A model generated the notes under the pieces. The model did not search any database and was not told the origin of the DNA. It was given only the letters and a program-made list of their open reading frames with translations. A DNA stretch of 64,000 bases. Origin: Mycolicibacterium lacusdiani. GTDB taxonomy: Bacteria > Actinomycetota > Actinomycetes > Mycobacteriales > Mycobacteriaceae. The stretch spans positions 62,001-126,000 of the forward strand of contig NZ_JAKCFC010000009.1 of the NCBI RefSeq assembly GCF_021916785.1. The letters run 5' to 3'. Numbering within the stretch: the stretch's first letter is position 1; every line of letters begins with the position of its first letter. The translations under genes and the position numbers were made by a program. Below, in pieces: positions 9,558 through 18,634 of the stretch.

Positions 9558-10310
9558 TCACGACCGGTTCTTGGCGAGGAAGCGCCGAAACAGCGGCCAG
9601 GCCATTGCGACGTTGATTGCGGCGCCCACCACCAGGTACGGCCACCAGGAACCGCCATCGCTGGCGATCCAGAACGCCTTGGCCGCCCAGTACGGCGGCA
9701 ACACGCCGAATGCGACGTTCCAGGGCGAGTCGATGAACCATGGCAGACACGGCAGCCCGGCGATGAGCATGCCGAGACCACGGATCGCCGCAAGGCCCTG
9801 AATCTTGTTGCCTGCCATGGCGACGATGAGCAGCAGCGTCACGACCGCCGATAGACCCGAGAGCAACCCGATCGGGACCAGGGTCGCGGTCAGCCCTCCG
9901 CGGACGATGCCACTGAACGACAGCGTGGCGATGACGTAGACGGCGGTCACCGCGATCACCGTCGCGGCCCGGTAGGCGAAGAACGTCGAGAGCCGCACCG
10001 GCGTGGTTCGCAACGCCGTGAGCGTGCCGGCGTCCACCTCGTCCAGCACGAGGAATGCTGCGAGCCCGCCGGCCACGATGATGCTGGTGAGCAATAGGAA
10101 CGCCGTTGCCACCAACGGGTAGTAGGGCACCAGATCGAAGCCATGTCGTTCGGCGAGCATCCGCGTCGTCGGCGGGGTCAGCCCGGCGACCGCGACCGTC
10201 CAGATGACCGGTGCGACGAGGAGCATCACCATCAGCGGGTCGCGGTAGGACCCCCGAATGTCATTGTGTCCGAACGCCCGCCACGCCCTCGCCACACTCG
10301 TCGCCATCAT
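9558..10310 (-). CDS. ABC-2 type transporter permease (second membrane subunit)
   Basis: A 250-residue integral membrane protein with about six helices (e.g. LVATAFLLLTSIIVAGGLAA, VLPPYWAAKAFWIASDGG). The sequence ...FLVLDEVDAGTLTALRTTP is typical of ABC-2 exporter permeases. The start ATG at 10310 overlaps the stop of the preceding permease as ATGA. The longer open frame to 10925 is a shadow of that permease. It forms an exporter with the two upstream genes; the cargo is unknown, with drugs, lipids or peptides all possible. Confidence 0.85.
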   Translation of the reverse strand: MMATSVARAWRAFGHNDIRGSYRDPLMVMLLVAPVIWTVAVAGLTPPTTRMLAERHGFDLVPYYPLVATAFLLLTSIIVAGGLAAFLVLDEVDAGTLTALRTTPVRLSTFFAYRAATVIAVTAVYVIATLSFSGIVRGGLTATLVPIGLLSGLSAVVTLLLIVAMAGNKIQGLAAIRGLGMLIAGLPCLPWFIDSPWNVAFGVLPPYWAAKAFWIASDGGSWWPYLVVGAAINVAMAWPLFRRFLAKNRS

Positions 10311-11014
10311 GCGCCGGCCGTTCGCACGACGTGCCGGACGAACATGGCGCGCGCCACCACGGACAACCCGACTAGACACGAGACCGGGTAGGCCACCGAG
10401 TAGACGAGCTGCCAGGGCGCCAGGGCAACTTGATCGAAGGCCGCACCGAGTAGCAGGAGCGGGCCCTGCGTCGGTACCAGATAGAGCACCGGATTGGGCC
10501 ACAGGCCACTCAGGTGGAGTACGGGGAGATTCATCACCGCCAGTGGAACCACCGCGAAGATGAACCAGTCGCCGACCGACCCGAATGGCAGCGACGTGAT
10601 GAACGCGACCAACAGCATCAACAGGGTTCCCGACAGGACGCCCGCGACCAACGGCAGCGGGCGGTACGACATGCCGTGCGCGATCGTCACCACCGCGAGA
10701 GCGACCCCGAGCGAGATGGCACACAACGTGGCGACCTTCGCACCGAGGTACTCCGCGAAGCGCAAAGGTGTCGCAATGACCGCACCCAGCGTGCGCTCCT
10801 GCTTCTCGAAGAACACCGATCCTCCGATGAAGAAGAACCCGATGATGGCGATGTCGCCGAGGAGCACGTAGGGCTCCGCCGCGGCGCGCAAACCGGGTGG
10901 CAGCGGAAGCAATACGGCGAGCCACACGAGCCCGGAGAACACTGCCGCATGCAGGAATCGCTGCCGATTCTGCAAGGTGAATTCGAGCCTCAAGGCGCTG
11001 CGGAATCTCGTCAC
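10307..11014 (-). CDS. ABC-2 type transporter permease (first membrane subunit)
   Basis: A 235-residue membrane protein with about six hydrophobic segments and the permease motif FFEKQERTLGAVIATPL, which resembles the ABC-2 exporter signature near the coupling helix. The start GTG at 11014 (MTRFRSALRLEFTLQNR) overlaps the ATPase stop as GTGA. The open frame upstream to 11281 is antisense-type, Arg-rich translation and was excluded. The two permeases differ in sequence, so the complex is probably a heterodimer. Confidence 0.84.
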   Translation of the reverse strand: MTRFRSALRLEFTLQNRQRFLHAAVFSGLVWLAVLLPLPPGLRAAAEPYVLLGDIAIIGFFFIGGSVFFEKQERTLGAVIATPLRFAEYLGAKVATLCAISLGVALAVVTIAHGMSYRPLPLVAGVLSGTLLMLLVAFITSLPFGSVGDWFIFAVVPLAVMNLPVLHLSGLWPNPVLYLVPTQGPLLLLGAAFDQVALAPWQLVYSVAYPVSCLVGLSVVARAMFVRHVVRTAGA

Positions 11015-11901
11015 TGCAACCGCCTTCCGGTCACCTCGACGAACACGTCGTCCAGACTGGCCTCCGCGCTGTGGATGGTCTCCACGTGGTGGTTCCGCAG
11101 AACCGCGCGAAACTCGCCGTCGTCTGCCAGACCGTCCATGGGGAACTCGGCGGCTTCGAGACCACCGTCGGACGCGCGGTATCCGACGCGCACCACACGC
11201 CGGCTCCGGGCGATGCGCAATTCTGCGGGAGCGTCCAGCGCAACGATCTGCCCGTCGACGACGAACGCGACTCGGTCGCACAGTTCGTTGGCCGTCGCCA
11301 TGTCGTGCGTCGTGAGGAAGACCGTGCGCCCGCGCGCGCGGAGATCCAGAATCATGTCCTTCACGCTGCGAGCATTCACCGGGTCGAGTCCGGACGTGGG
11401 CTCGTCGAGGAACAACAGGTCGGGGTCGTTCAGCAAGGCCCGAGCGAACGTCAGCCGCATGGCCATGCCCTTCGAGAACTTGCCGACACGCGTGCTGGCT
11501 GCGTCGGCCAGTCCGACCGCCGCGAGCAATTCGTTCGGATCACGTGTCTCGCCGCCGTACAGCGACGCGAAGAAGCGAAGATTCTCGAGTGCCGTCAGCT
11601 TCGGGTAGTGGTTGGGCAGCTCGAACGAGACACCGACGCGCTCAAAGTAGTCGGGGCCCCACGCGACGGGTTCCCGCCCCCACACCGCGATGTCGCCTTC
11701 GTGGCCGCGCAACAATCCAATCAGGAGTCTTTGCGTCGTCGACTTGCCCGCGCCGCTCGGGCCGAGGAATCCGAATATCTCCCCCCGCCCGACTTCGAAG
11801 TCCATTCCGCGCACTGCGGGAATGTTGGCCTTCGGGTAGGTGAATCTCAGCCCCCGGACGGAGATGACGGGGCCGGATTCCGAAGTTTCGTCGAGACGCA
11901 T
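11011..11901 (-). CDS. ABC transporter ATP-binding protein
   Basis: A 296-residue nucleotide-binding subunit. Walker A is GPSGAGKST, the Q-loop region follows, the signature is FSKGMAMRLTFARAL, and Walker B is LLFLDEPTSGLD with the H-loop in FLTTHDMATANEL. The start is ATG at 11901 (MRLDETSESGPV...), with AAAGAG upstream; the open frame further upstream contains no domain. It is the first gene of the three-gene exporter operon and is divergent from the MarR-type gene at 12039, so that regulator probably controls it. Confidence 0.92.
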   Translation of the reverse strand: MRLDETSESGPVISVRGLRFTYPKANIPAVRGMDFEVGRGEIFGFLGPSGAGKSTTQRLLIGLLRGHEGDIAVWGREPVAWGPDYFERVGVSFELPNHYPKLTALENLRFFASLYGGETRDPNELLAAVGLADAASTRVGKFSKGMAMRLTFARALLNDPDLLFLDEPTSGLDPVNARSVKDMILDLRARGRTVFLTTHDMATANELCDRVAFVVDGQIVALDAPAELRIARSRRVVRVGYRASDGGLEAAEFPMDGLADDGEFRAVLRNHHVETIHSAEASLDDVFVEVTGRRLQ

Positions 11902-11995
11902 GGGACGGCTCTTTCTCGGCGGGGGCGGTGCACGCGCATCGCCCGCATGCGGGTACGGATTCCGACCAGACTTCCCGGAGCGCCGCGGATGACTA

Positions 11996-12011
11996 TACTG
12001 AACTTTCAGTA
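11996..12011. promoter_or_regulatory. Perfect 16-bp inverted repeat in the ABC/MarR divergent promoter
   Basis: The bases read TACTGAA-CT-TTCAGTA, a perfect 7-bp inverted repeat with a 2-bp spacer. It is centred 35 bases before the regulator ATG and about 100 bases before the ABC ATPase start. Size and placement suit a dimeric winged-helix repressor, so this is a likely operator for the adjacent regulator. Protein binding is inferred. Confidence 0.65.
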
Positions 12012-12038
12012 ATTTGTGAATCCTTCTGGAGGAGCGCC

Positions 12039-12518
12039 ATGTCCGACGAGCCTTCCGTCGCCGAAGCGGCCGAGGAACTCGCCCTGGTGTTGACCAGCCA
12101 TGGCCTACAGCGGATGACCTCGCGCGTGCTGGCCGCATTGTTGTTCACCAGCGCACCCACCATGACCGCCGCTGACCTGGCCGCTCAGCTGCAGGCCAGC
12201 GCGGGCGCGATCTCCGGCGCGATCAAGATGCTCGTCGCGGTCGGTCTGGCCGAACGAGTTCCCGCCCCGGGCAGCCGTCGCGACCACTACCGATTGCGCG
12301 ACGATGCCTGGACGGTGCTCTACACGACGCAGAACCAGATCCTCGCCGCGATCAGACAGGCCGCCTCCGACGGGATTTCGGCTACGACACCGGACGGTCC
12401 GGCACACCGGCGCCTGGCCGAGATGCGCGACTTCTACGACTTCATGCTCGCCGAGATCCCCGACCTACTCGATCGGTGGCGAACTCAGCGGCGCAGTACC
12501 GCAACGCACTCGACGTGA
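12039..12518 (+). CDS. MarR/GbsR-type transcriptional regulator
   Basis: A 159-residue winged-helix protein (MSDEPSVAEAAEELALVL...). The helix-turn-helix is the stretch MTAADLAAQLQASAGAISGA followed by the wing ERVPAPGSRRDHYRLRDD, as in MarR-like regulators of the GbsR group that pair with transporters. The ATG at 12039 has a strong GGAGGA site at 12028-12033. It is divergent from the three-gene ABC exporter, with a perfect palindrome between them. Its last 34 bases overlap the end of the convergent RNA methyltransferase gene. Confidence 0.85.
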   Translation: MSDEPSVAEAAEELALVLTSHGLQRMTSRVLAALLFTSAPTMTAADLAAQLQASAGAISGAIKMLVAVGLAERVPAPGSRRDHYRLRDDAWTVLYTTQNQILAAIRQAASDGISATTPDGPAHRRLAEMRDFYDFMLAEIPDLLDRWRTQRRSTATHST

Positions 12519-13699
12519 TGGGTCAGCGGGAACGAGTCGAACACCCGCAGCTCCTCCACGGTGTAGCCGTGGCCCAGGTACAGTCCCACGTCGCGCGCGA
12601 AGGATGCTGCCTCGCAACCGATGTGGATCATCCGCGGTACGGCGGCCGCAGCCAGCAGATCGATGACCTCGCGGCCGGCACCCGCACGCGGCGGGTCGAG
12701 CACCGCGACGTCGGCGCGCTCGGGCTGCGCCGACAGCGCGCGCCGTACCGACTCGGTCACCACTGACACCCAGCCGAGATCGGCCAACGTCGCGCGCGCA
12801 GCCCGCGCCGAGCCACGCGAGGTGTCCACGGTGACCACCCGGCCCGTCTCGCCGACGGCGTCGGCCAGCACGGCTGCGAACACCCCGGCGCCGCCGTACA
12901 GGTCCCACGCCGTCATGCCCGGCTCCAACCGGGCGTGCTGGGAAATCAGATCGCTGTAGAGCGTGGCCGCGCTGCGATGCGCCTGCCAGAACGCGGTCAC
13001 CGGCACGTGCCAGGTCCTGCCGCCCACTCGCTGGGTCGCCTCGTACTGCCCCTCGATGACCTGGGTCGGCGACGACGTGCCGCGGTTCTTCTTGCCGCCG
13101 CGCCCGCCGGTCTTGGGCCCGGTCTGCACGACGTGGCGCCTACCGTCGTCGTCGAGCGCGACGTGGATCTCGGCGCCCACCGGCCAACGGGACCCGTCGA
13201 GACCGTCCAGCATGCCTTCGGGCAACTGGCCGCAGTCGAGCTCAGTGACCAGGTCGGCACTGTGATAGCGGTGAAACCCTGCGTGGCCGTCGGCGGTGGT
13301 GGCCAGTCGCACCCGCGTCCGCCAGCCGGTGGCGCCGAGGTCGTCGAGCGCCTCCGCCTCGCCGGACCAGTCGAAGCCACCGAGGCGCGCCAGCTGGTTG
13401 GCCACCACCCCGCCCTTGAGCCGCCGCGCGGCCGAGGGCTCGGCGAACGCCAGGTCGCAACACCCGGAGCCGTGCTCACCGGCGATGCGGCACAGCGACT
13501 CCACCCGGTCGGGCGAGGCCTCGAGGACCTCCACCGTGACCGCATGCCAGTGCTTCGCGCGCTGATCGGTGACCAGCACTCGCACCCGCTCGTCGGGCAG
13601 CGCACCGCGCACGAACACCACCCGGCCATCGTGGCGCGCGATGCAACTGCCGCCGTTGGCCGCGGGCCCCACGGTCAACTCGAGTTCGGTCTCGCTCAT
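12485..13699 (-). CDS. TrmA/RlmD-family RNA (uracil-5) methyltransferase
   Basis: A 404-residue SAM-dependent RNA methyltransferase. A TRAM-like domain occupies the first 60 residues (ELTVGPAANGGSCIARHDGR). The SAM motif is WDLYGGAGVFAAVLAD, the catalytic-loop motif is LDPPRAGAGREV, and the nucleophilic Cys is in RMIHIGCEAASFARD. It corresponds to the Rv2689c position. Whether it modifies tRNA U54 or 23S rRNA cannot be told from sequence alone. Its 5' end is 4 bases from the permease stop, so the two overlap or couple. Confidence 0.88.
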   Translation of the reverse strand: MSETELELTVGPAANGGSCIARHDGRVVFVRGALPDERVRVLVTDQRAKHWHAVTVEVLEASPDRVESLCRIAGEHGSGCCDLAFAEPSAARRLKGGVVANQLARLGGFDWSGEAEALDDLGATGWRTRVRLATTADGHAGFHRYHSADLVTELDCGQLPEGMLDGLDGSRWPVGAEIHVALDDDGRRHVVQTGPKTGGRGGKKNRGTSSPTQVIEGQYEATQRVGGRTWHVPVTAFWQAHRSAATLYSDLISQHARLEPGMTAWDLYGGAGVFAAVLADAVGETGRVVTVDTSRGSARAARATLADLGWVSVVTESVRRALSAQPERADVAVLDPPRAGAGREVIDLLAAAAVPRMIHIGCEAASFARDVGLYLGHGYTVEELRVFDSFPLTHHVECVAVLRR

Positions 13700-15693
13700 T
13701 CGAGGAACCCGCGTCGCGCGTCACCGGGAGCCGACTTGGGCTCGAGGTTCTTCAGTCGCTCGGAGGAGTTGAGCTGGTAGGGCACCGACGTCACCATCAC
13801 TTGGGGTTCGAAGAGGAGGCGACCCTTGAGCCGCAGGGCACTCTGGTTGTGCAGCACCTGTTCCCACCAGTGGCCGACGACGTATTCGGGTATGAAGACC
13901 GTGACGACCGTACGCGGCGCGTCCTTGGTGATGCGCTTGACGTAGTCCATCACCGGCCGGGTGATGTCGCGGTACGGCGACGCGACGATCTTCAGCGGCA
14001 GCGAGAAGTCAGAGCCCTCCCACTTGGTCTTCAGCTCGCGCGCCTCCGCGTCGTCGATGCTGACGTGGATTGCCTCGAGTTCGTCGGGTCTGGTGGCGCG
14101 GGCGTAGGCCAGCGCGCGCTTGGTGGGCAGCGTGACGTTCGACACCAGCACGATCGCATGGTTGCGGCTGGGCAGCACCACGTCGTCGCCGGCCTCGGCA
14201 TCGGCCTCGGCCAATTCCTGCTGCACGGTCGCGTAGTGCTTGTGGATCAGCTTCATGACCATGAAGAGGAAACCCATCGCAAGGATCGCGATCCACGCAC
14301 CTGCCATGAACTTGGTGACGACCACGATCACCAGCACGGCGCCCGTGCACGCGCATCCAATCGTGTTGATCACCCGCGAGCGCTGCATCCGGCTGCGCTC
14401 CTGATCGTCGGTCTCGACGCGCAACAGACGCGTCCAGTGCCGCACCATGCCGATCTGGCTGAGCGTGAACGACACGAACACCCCGACGATGTACAGCTGG
14501 ATCAGCGCCGTGACCTCGGCTTGGAAGGCCACCACGAACGCGATCGCCGCGAACGCCAGGAACAGGATGCCGTTCGAGAACGCCAGCCGGTCGCCGCGTG
14601 TCCGCAGCTGGTGCGGCAGGAAGCTGTCCTGGGCCAGGATCGACCCCAGCACCGGGAAGCCATTGAAGGCAGTGTTGGCCGCCAGCACCAGGATCAGCGC
14701 GGTGACGCCGGCGATCAGAAAGAGGCCAACCGGGAAGTCGTGGAACACCGCGTCGGCGAGCTGGGCGATCAGCGTCTTCTGCTGATAGCCCTCGGGCGCC
14801 CCCACCAGCTGCTCGTCGGGTCGCTCGGCGACCTTCACGCCGGTCTCCTGGGCCAGCATGATCATGCCCATGAAGAGCGTGACCGCAACCCCACCCAGCA
14901 GGAGCAGCGTGCTCGCCGCGTTGCGCGACTTGGGCTTGCGAAAAGCGGGAACCCCGTTGCTGATCGCCTCCACGCCCGTGAGTGCCGCGCAACCGGAGGA
15001 GAACGCTCGTGCCACCAGGAACACCATCGCGAACGCCATGACGTCGCCGTGTTCCGACTTCAGTTCGAAGTCGGCCGACTCCGCCCGCAACGGCGTGCCG
15101 AGTACGACGATCTGGAACAGTCCCCAGCCCAACATGATGAACATGCCGACCATGAACGCATACGTGGGAATGGCGAAGGCCGTCCCCGATTCGCGGATGC
15201 CGCGCAGGTTCAACGACGCGAGGATGAGGATCGCGGCCACGGCGAACAGCACCTTGTGCTGCGCGATGAACGGAACGGCCGAGCCGATGTTCGACATCGC
15301 CGACGCCATGGATACGGCGACGGTCAACACGTAGTCGACGAGCAGCGCGCTGGCAACGGTGAGCCCTGCAGTCGGACCGAGATTCGTCGTCACGACTTCG
15401 TAATCGCCGCCACCCGAGGGATAGGCGTGCACGTTCTGCCGATAACTGGCGATGACGACGAGCATCACCGCCGCGACTGCGAGCCCGATCCAGGGCGCCA
15501 TCGTGTAGGCCGACAGCCCCGCCACCGACAGCACCAGGAAGATCTCCTCCGGGGCGTAGGCGACCGACGACAACGCGTCCGAGGCGAACACGGGAAGCGC
15601 GATGCGCTTGGGCAACAGGGTGTGTGCGAGTTTGTCGCTGCGGAACGGTGTTCCTAGGACCAGTCGCCGTGCGACGGTCGAGAGCTTGGACAC
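13696..15693 (-). CDS. APC-superfamily permease, KimA/KUP-like (probable K+ importer)
   Basis: A 665-residue transporter with twelve predicted helices and a cytosolic C-terminal domain of about 180 residues. The N-terminal sequence LPVFASDALSSVAYAPEEI closely resembles the start of the KimA/YdaO K+ importers (SSDALSSVAYxxEQ), so potassium is a more specific guess than 'amino acid permease'. The start is GTG at 15693 (MSKLSTVARRLVLG). A much longer open frame to 16992 is antisense to ceoB/ceoC and is not coding. It is divergent from the RCK genes with 111 bases between, which supports a potassium role. Substrate is inferred. Confidence 0.82.
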   Translation of the reverse strand: MSKLSTVARRLVLGTPFRSDKLAHTLLPKRIALPVFASDALSSVAYAPEEIFLVLSVAGLSAYTMAPWIGLAVAAVMLVVIASYRQNVHAYPSGGGDYEVVTTNLGPTAGLTVASALLVDYVLTVAVSMASAMSNIGSAVPFIAQHKVLFAVAAILILASLNLRGIRESGTAFAIPTYAFMVGMFIMLGWGLFQIVVLGTPLRAESADFELKSEHGDVMAFAMVFLVARAFSSGCAALTGVEAISNGVPAFRKPKSRNAASTLLLLGGVAVTLFMGMIMLAQETGVKVAERPDEQLVGAPEGYQQKTLIAQLADAVFHDFPVGLFLIAGVTALILVLAANTAFNGFPVLGSILAQDSFLPHQLRTRGDRLAFSNGILFLAFAAIAFVVAFQAEVTALIQLYIVGVFVSFTLSQIGMVRHWTRLLRVETDDQERSRMQRSRVINTIGCACTGAVLVIVVVTKFMAGAWIAILAMGFLFMVMKLIHKHYATVQQELAEADAEAGDDVVLPSRNHAIVLVSNVTLPTKRALAYARATRPDELEAIHVSIDDAEARELKTKWEGSDFSLPLKIVASPYRDITRPVMDYVKRITKDAPRTVVTVFIPEYVVGHWWEQVLHNQSALRLKGRLLFEPQVMVTSVPYQLNSSERLKNLEPKSAPGDARRGFLE

Positions 15694-15804
15694 GAGGACC
15701 AAGGGTATGCCTACGCGGGAAGGACCGTCCGAATAGCTGTAGCGTTCCGTGTTGCCAGCTTTGGCGACGATCGATGTCACGGCCACCGCAGGGAGGACCG
15801 ACGC

Positions 15805-16479
15805 GTGCGTGTTGTGGTGATGGGGTGCGGCCGAGTGGGCGCATCGCTGGCCGATGGGCTCGCCCGCATCGGTCACGAGGTGGCGGTCATCGACCGGGAC
15901 GGCACGGCGTTCCACCGCCTCTCCCCCGAGTTTCCCGGCGAACGGGTGCTCGGCATGGGCTTCGACCGGGACGTGCTGCTGCGGGCCGGGATCGAGGAGG
16001 CAGGCGCATTCGCTGCGGTGTCCTCGGGCGACAACTCCAACATCATCTCGGCGCGGGTCGCGCGCGAGACGTTCGGCGTGGAACGCGTCGTCGCGCGCAT
16101 CTACGACGCCAAGCGAGCCGCGGTGTACGAGCGGCTCGGCATCCCGACGGTGGCGACCGTGCCGTGGACCACCGACCGACTGCTCAACGTGCTGACCCGC
16201 GAGACCGAGACCACGAAGTGGCGCGATCCGTCGGGCAACGTGGGCGTCGCAGAACTGCCGCTGCACGAGGGTTGGGCGGGGCACCGCGTGACCGCGCTGG
16301 AGAACGCTACGCGGGGCCGGGTCGCCTTCATCATCCGCTTCGGCAGCGGCATGCTCCCCGAGGCCAAGACCGTCATCCAGGCCGGCGACCAGGTGTACCT
16401 GGCCGCGGTCTCCGGTCACATCGCCGAGGCCATGGCGCTGTCCGCCCTGCCTCCCGCCGAAGACGTGGACGACCAGTGA
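15805..16479 (+). CDS. ceoB: TrkA/RCK-type potassium uptake protein CeoB
   Basis: A 224-residue cytosolic gating subunit. It has an N-terminal Rossmann RCK_N domain (VVVMGCGRVGASLADGL, glycine-rich NAD(H)-binding loop, acidic residue in VIDRDG) and a C-terminal RCK_C domain from about residue 140 ending in VIQAGDQVYLAAV. The GTG start at 15805 has GGGAGGA at 15791-15797. It is followed after 19 bases by a second RCK protein, CeoC. No TrkH/TrkG membrane subunit is in the window; the divergent APC permease is the nearest candidate partner. Confidence 0.92.
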   Translation: MRVVVMGCGRVGASLADGLARIGHEVAVIDRDGTAFHRLSPEFPGERVLGMGFDRDVLLRAGIEEAGAFAAVSSGDNSNIISARVARETFGVERVVARIYDAKRAAVYERLGIPTVATVPWTTDRLLNVLTRETETTKWRDPSGNVGVAELPLHEGWAGHRVTALENATRGRVAFIIRFGSGMLPEAKTVIQAGDQVYLAAVSGHIAEAMALSALPPAEDVDDQ

Positions 16480-16498
16480 AGGACCAGGTGAGCACCCA

Positions 16499-17158
16499 GT
16501 GAAGGTCGCCATCGCAGGAGCCGGCGCCGTCGGCCGCTCCATCGCCCGGGAACTCGTCGAGAACCACACCGTCACGCTGCTGGAACGCAATCCCGACCAC
16601 CTCGACGTCGACGCCATCCCCGCCGCGCAGTGGCGGCTGGGTGACGCGTGCGAGCTGAGCCTGCTCGAGTCCGTGGGTTTGGAGGACTTCGACGTCGTCA
16701 TCGCCGCGACCGGCGACGACAAGGCGAACGTCGTGCTGAGCCTGCTGGCCAAGACCGAGTTCGCGGTGCCGCGCGTGGTGGCCCGGGTCAACGACCCGCG
16801 CAACGAGTGGTTGTTCGACGAGAACTGGGGCGTCGACGTCGCGGTGTCGACACCGCGCATGCTCGCGTCCCTGGTCGAGGAGGCGGTGTCCGTCGGCGAC
16901 CTCGTCCGGCTGATGAGCTTCCGCAAGGGCCAGGCCAACCTGGTGGAGATCACGCTGCCCGACGACACCCCGTGGGGCGGCAAGGCCGTCAAGCGCCTCG
17001 ACCTGCCCCGCGATGCCTCCCTGGTGACGATCCTGCGCGGCTCGCGGGTGATCGTGCCCGAGGACGACGAGCCACTCGAAGGTGGCGACGAATTGCTGTT
17101 CGTCGCCGTGGCCGAGGTCGAGGACCGGCTCCGCGAGCTGATCCTGCACTCGCCCTAG
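16499..17158 (+). CDS. ceoC: TrkA/RCK-type potassium uptake protein CeoC
   Basis: A 219-residue paralogue of CeoB with RCK_N (VAIAGAGAVGRSIARELV) and RCK_C (ETLPDDTPWGG-like stretch, ending LEGGDELLFVAVAEVEDRL). It begins with GTG at 16499, 19 bases after ceoB, and is surely in the same operon. RCK proteins act as octameric rings, so CeoB and CeoC may assemble together. Its stop overlaps the convergent MFS gene by 4 bases. Confidence 0.92.
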   Translation: MKVAIAGAGAVGRSIARELVENHTVTLLERNPDHLDVDAIPAAQWRLGDACELSLLESVGLEDFDVVIAATGDDKANVVLSLLAKTEFAVPRVVARVNDPRNEWLFDENWGVDVAVSTPRMLASLVEEAVSVGDLVRLMSFRKGQANLVEITLPDDTPWGGKAVKRLDLPRDASLVTILRGSRVIVPEDDEPLEGGDELLFVAVAEVEDRLRELILHSP

Positions 17159-18624
17159 CGGCGCCCGCGCATCGTCGGCGCCGGCGGTGGCGTGGCCCGG
17201 TCGTGGCAGCGCGCCGTGGCCCCGGCAGTGACGGTCCGAAGCTCTCCTATCCCGTTGCGAATGCCGACCGCGGACACCACACCCGCCACCGCGAACAGGA
17301 TCGCCACGGCCAGTGCGGCGTTGCGAAACCCGGCGAAGTCCATTGCGCCAGAGGCTGATTCACCTCGGCCGAGCCCGACGATGACTCCCATGAACGCCAC
17401 CGCGATCAGGCCGGCGACGCGCGATACGGCGTTGTTCACCGCCGACCCGATCCCGCTCTGCTCCGGTTCCACGGCGGCCAGCACCGCGGCCGTCAGAGGC
17501 GAGACGGTGACCGACAGCCCGACCCCGAACACCAGCAGCCCGGGCAGCATCTGCGTCCAGAAGTCGAAGGGCTTCGACGCCGTGTACATCAGCAGGAAGC
17601 CCGCCGCGGCGAGCAGCGGACCGACGCCCATGTAGAGCCGGGGGCCATGCCTGCCCGCCAGCGCTCCGAACCGTGGGGCGAGGAAGAACGACAGCACGGG
17701 GATGGGCAGAGTGGCCAGGCCCGCCATCGACGCCGACATGCCGACCGCCTCCTGCAGGAAGATCGGCACGATCAGGGTCCCGAGCGACACCGCGGCGTAC
17801 AGGAACACCGTCGCGAGGTTGCCGACCGCGAAGTTGCGCACGGTGAACAGGCCCAGCGGCATCATCGGGTCAGGGGTGCGGCTCTCCCACCAGGGAAACG
17901 CGGCCAGGCACGCGACGCCTGCGACCAGCGCCGAGAAGACCGCGGGGTGGCCGACGCCGAGGCGCTGCCATTCGATCAGCGCGAACACCGTCGCCGCAAG
18001 ACCGACAGCGGCCAGCATCGCGCCGACCACGTCGATGCCGCGGCGGGCGCCGGTGTGGGCGTCTTCGGCGGGCAGTCGGGTGGTCAGGTACAGCGTGATC
18101 GCCAGCGGGAGCAGGTTGATGCCGAACACCCAGCGCCAGTTCAGAGCGTCGACCAGCAGGCCGCCCAGTGGCGGGCCGACGACGAACGCCGTGCCCGTCC
18201 ACGCCGTCCACGTGCCGATGGCGCGGGCCTGAGCGGCGCCGCTGAATCGTGCGTTGATCATCGCCAGCGAACTCGGCACCAGGAACGCGGCACCGACGCC
18301 CTGCAAACACCGCGCGGCGACCAGGATCCAGCAGGTGGGCGCCACCGCGCACAGCAGGGATGCGACGGCGAACACCGCCAGCCCGAGGCGCAGCACGCGC
18401 AGTCGGCCGTATCCGTCGGAGATGGCGCCGGCCACCAGGATGAGCGCGCCGAGCGCGAGCAGATAGCCGTCGACGACCCACTGCTGTAGCGCGAGCCCGC
18501 CGCCCAGGTCCGTCGAGATGGCGGGCAGCGCGAGGTTGACCACCGAGCCGTCGAGGAATGCCACGAAGGACGCGAGCACCGCGACGGCGATCACCGACCG
18601 ATCGACCGCAGCAGTCCGTTGCAT
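17155..18624 (-). CDS. MFS drug-efflux transporter, DHA2 (14-TM) type
   Basis: A 489-residue major facilitator with about fourteen hydrophobic helices. The first helix, VIAVAVLASFVAFLDGSVVN, carries the LDxxVVN motif D1 typical of EmrB/QacA exporters. The loop DGYGRLRVLRLG is the MFS motif A, and LQGVGAAFLVPSSLAMI follows. The start is taken as ATG at 18624 (MQRTAAVDRSV). It sits 10 bases after the DUF3159 gene in the same direction. Substrates are unknown. Confidence 0.85.
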   Translation of the reverse strand: MQRTAAVDRSVIAVAVLASFVAFLDGSVVNLALPAISTDLGGGLALQQWVVDGYLLALGALILVAGAISDGYGRLRVLRLGLAVFAVASLLCAVAPTCWILVAARCLQGVGAAFLVPSSLAMINARFSGAAQARAIGTWTAWTGTAFVVGPPLGGLLVDALNWRWVFGINLLPLAITLYLTTRLPAEDAHTGARRGIDVVGAMLAAVGLAATVFALIEWQRLGVGHPAVFSALVAGVACLAAFPWWESRTPDPMMPLGLFTVRNFAVGNLATVFLYAAVSLGTLIVPIFLQEAVGMSASMAGLATLPIPVLSFFLAPRFGALAGRHGPRLYMGVGPLLAAAGFLLMYTASKPFDFWTQMLPGLLVFGVGLSVTVSPLTAAVLAAVEPEQSGIGSAVNNAVSRVAGLIAVAFMGVIVGLGRGESASGAMDFAGFRNAALAVAILFAVAGVVSAVGIRNGIGELRTVTAGATARCHDRATPPPAPTMRGRR

Positions 18625-18634
18625 CGAGCGTCCG

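Noticed and set aside
13696..16992. A 1098-codon open frame on the minus strand suggesting a giant permease fusion
   Set aside because: The upstream 433 codons are antisense to ceoB/ceoC and Arg/Ser-rich; the permease family begins at 15693.
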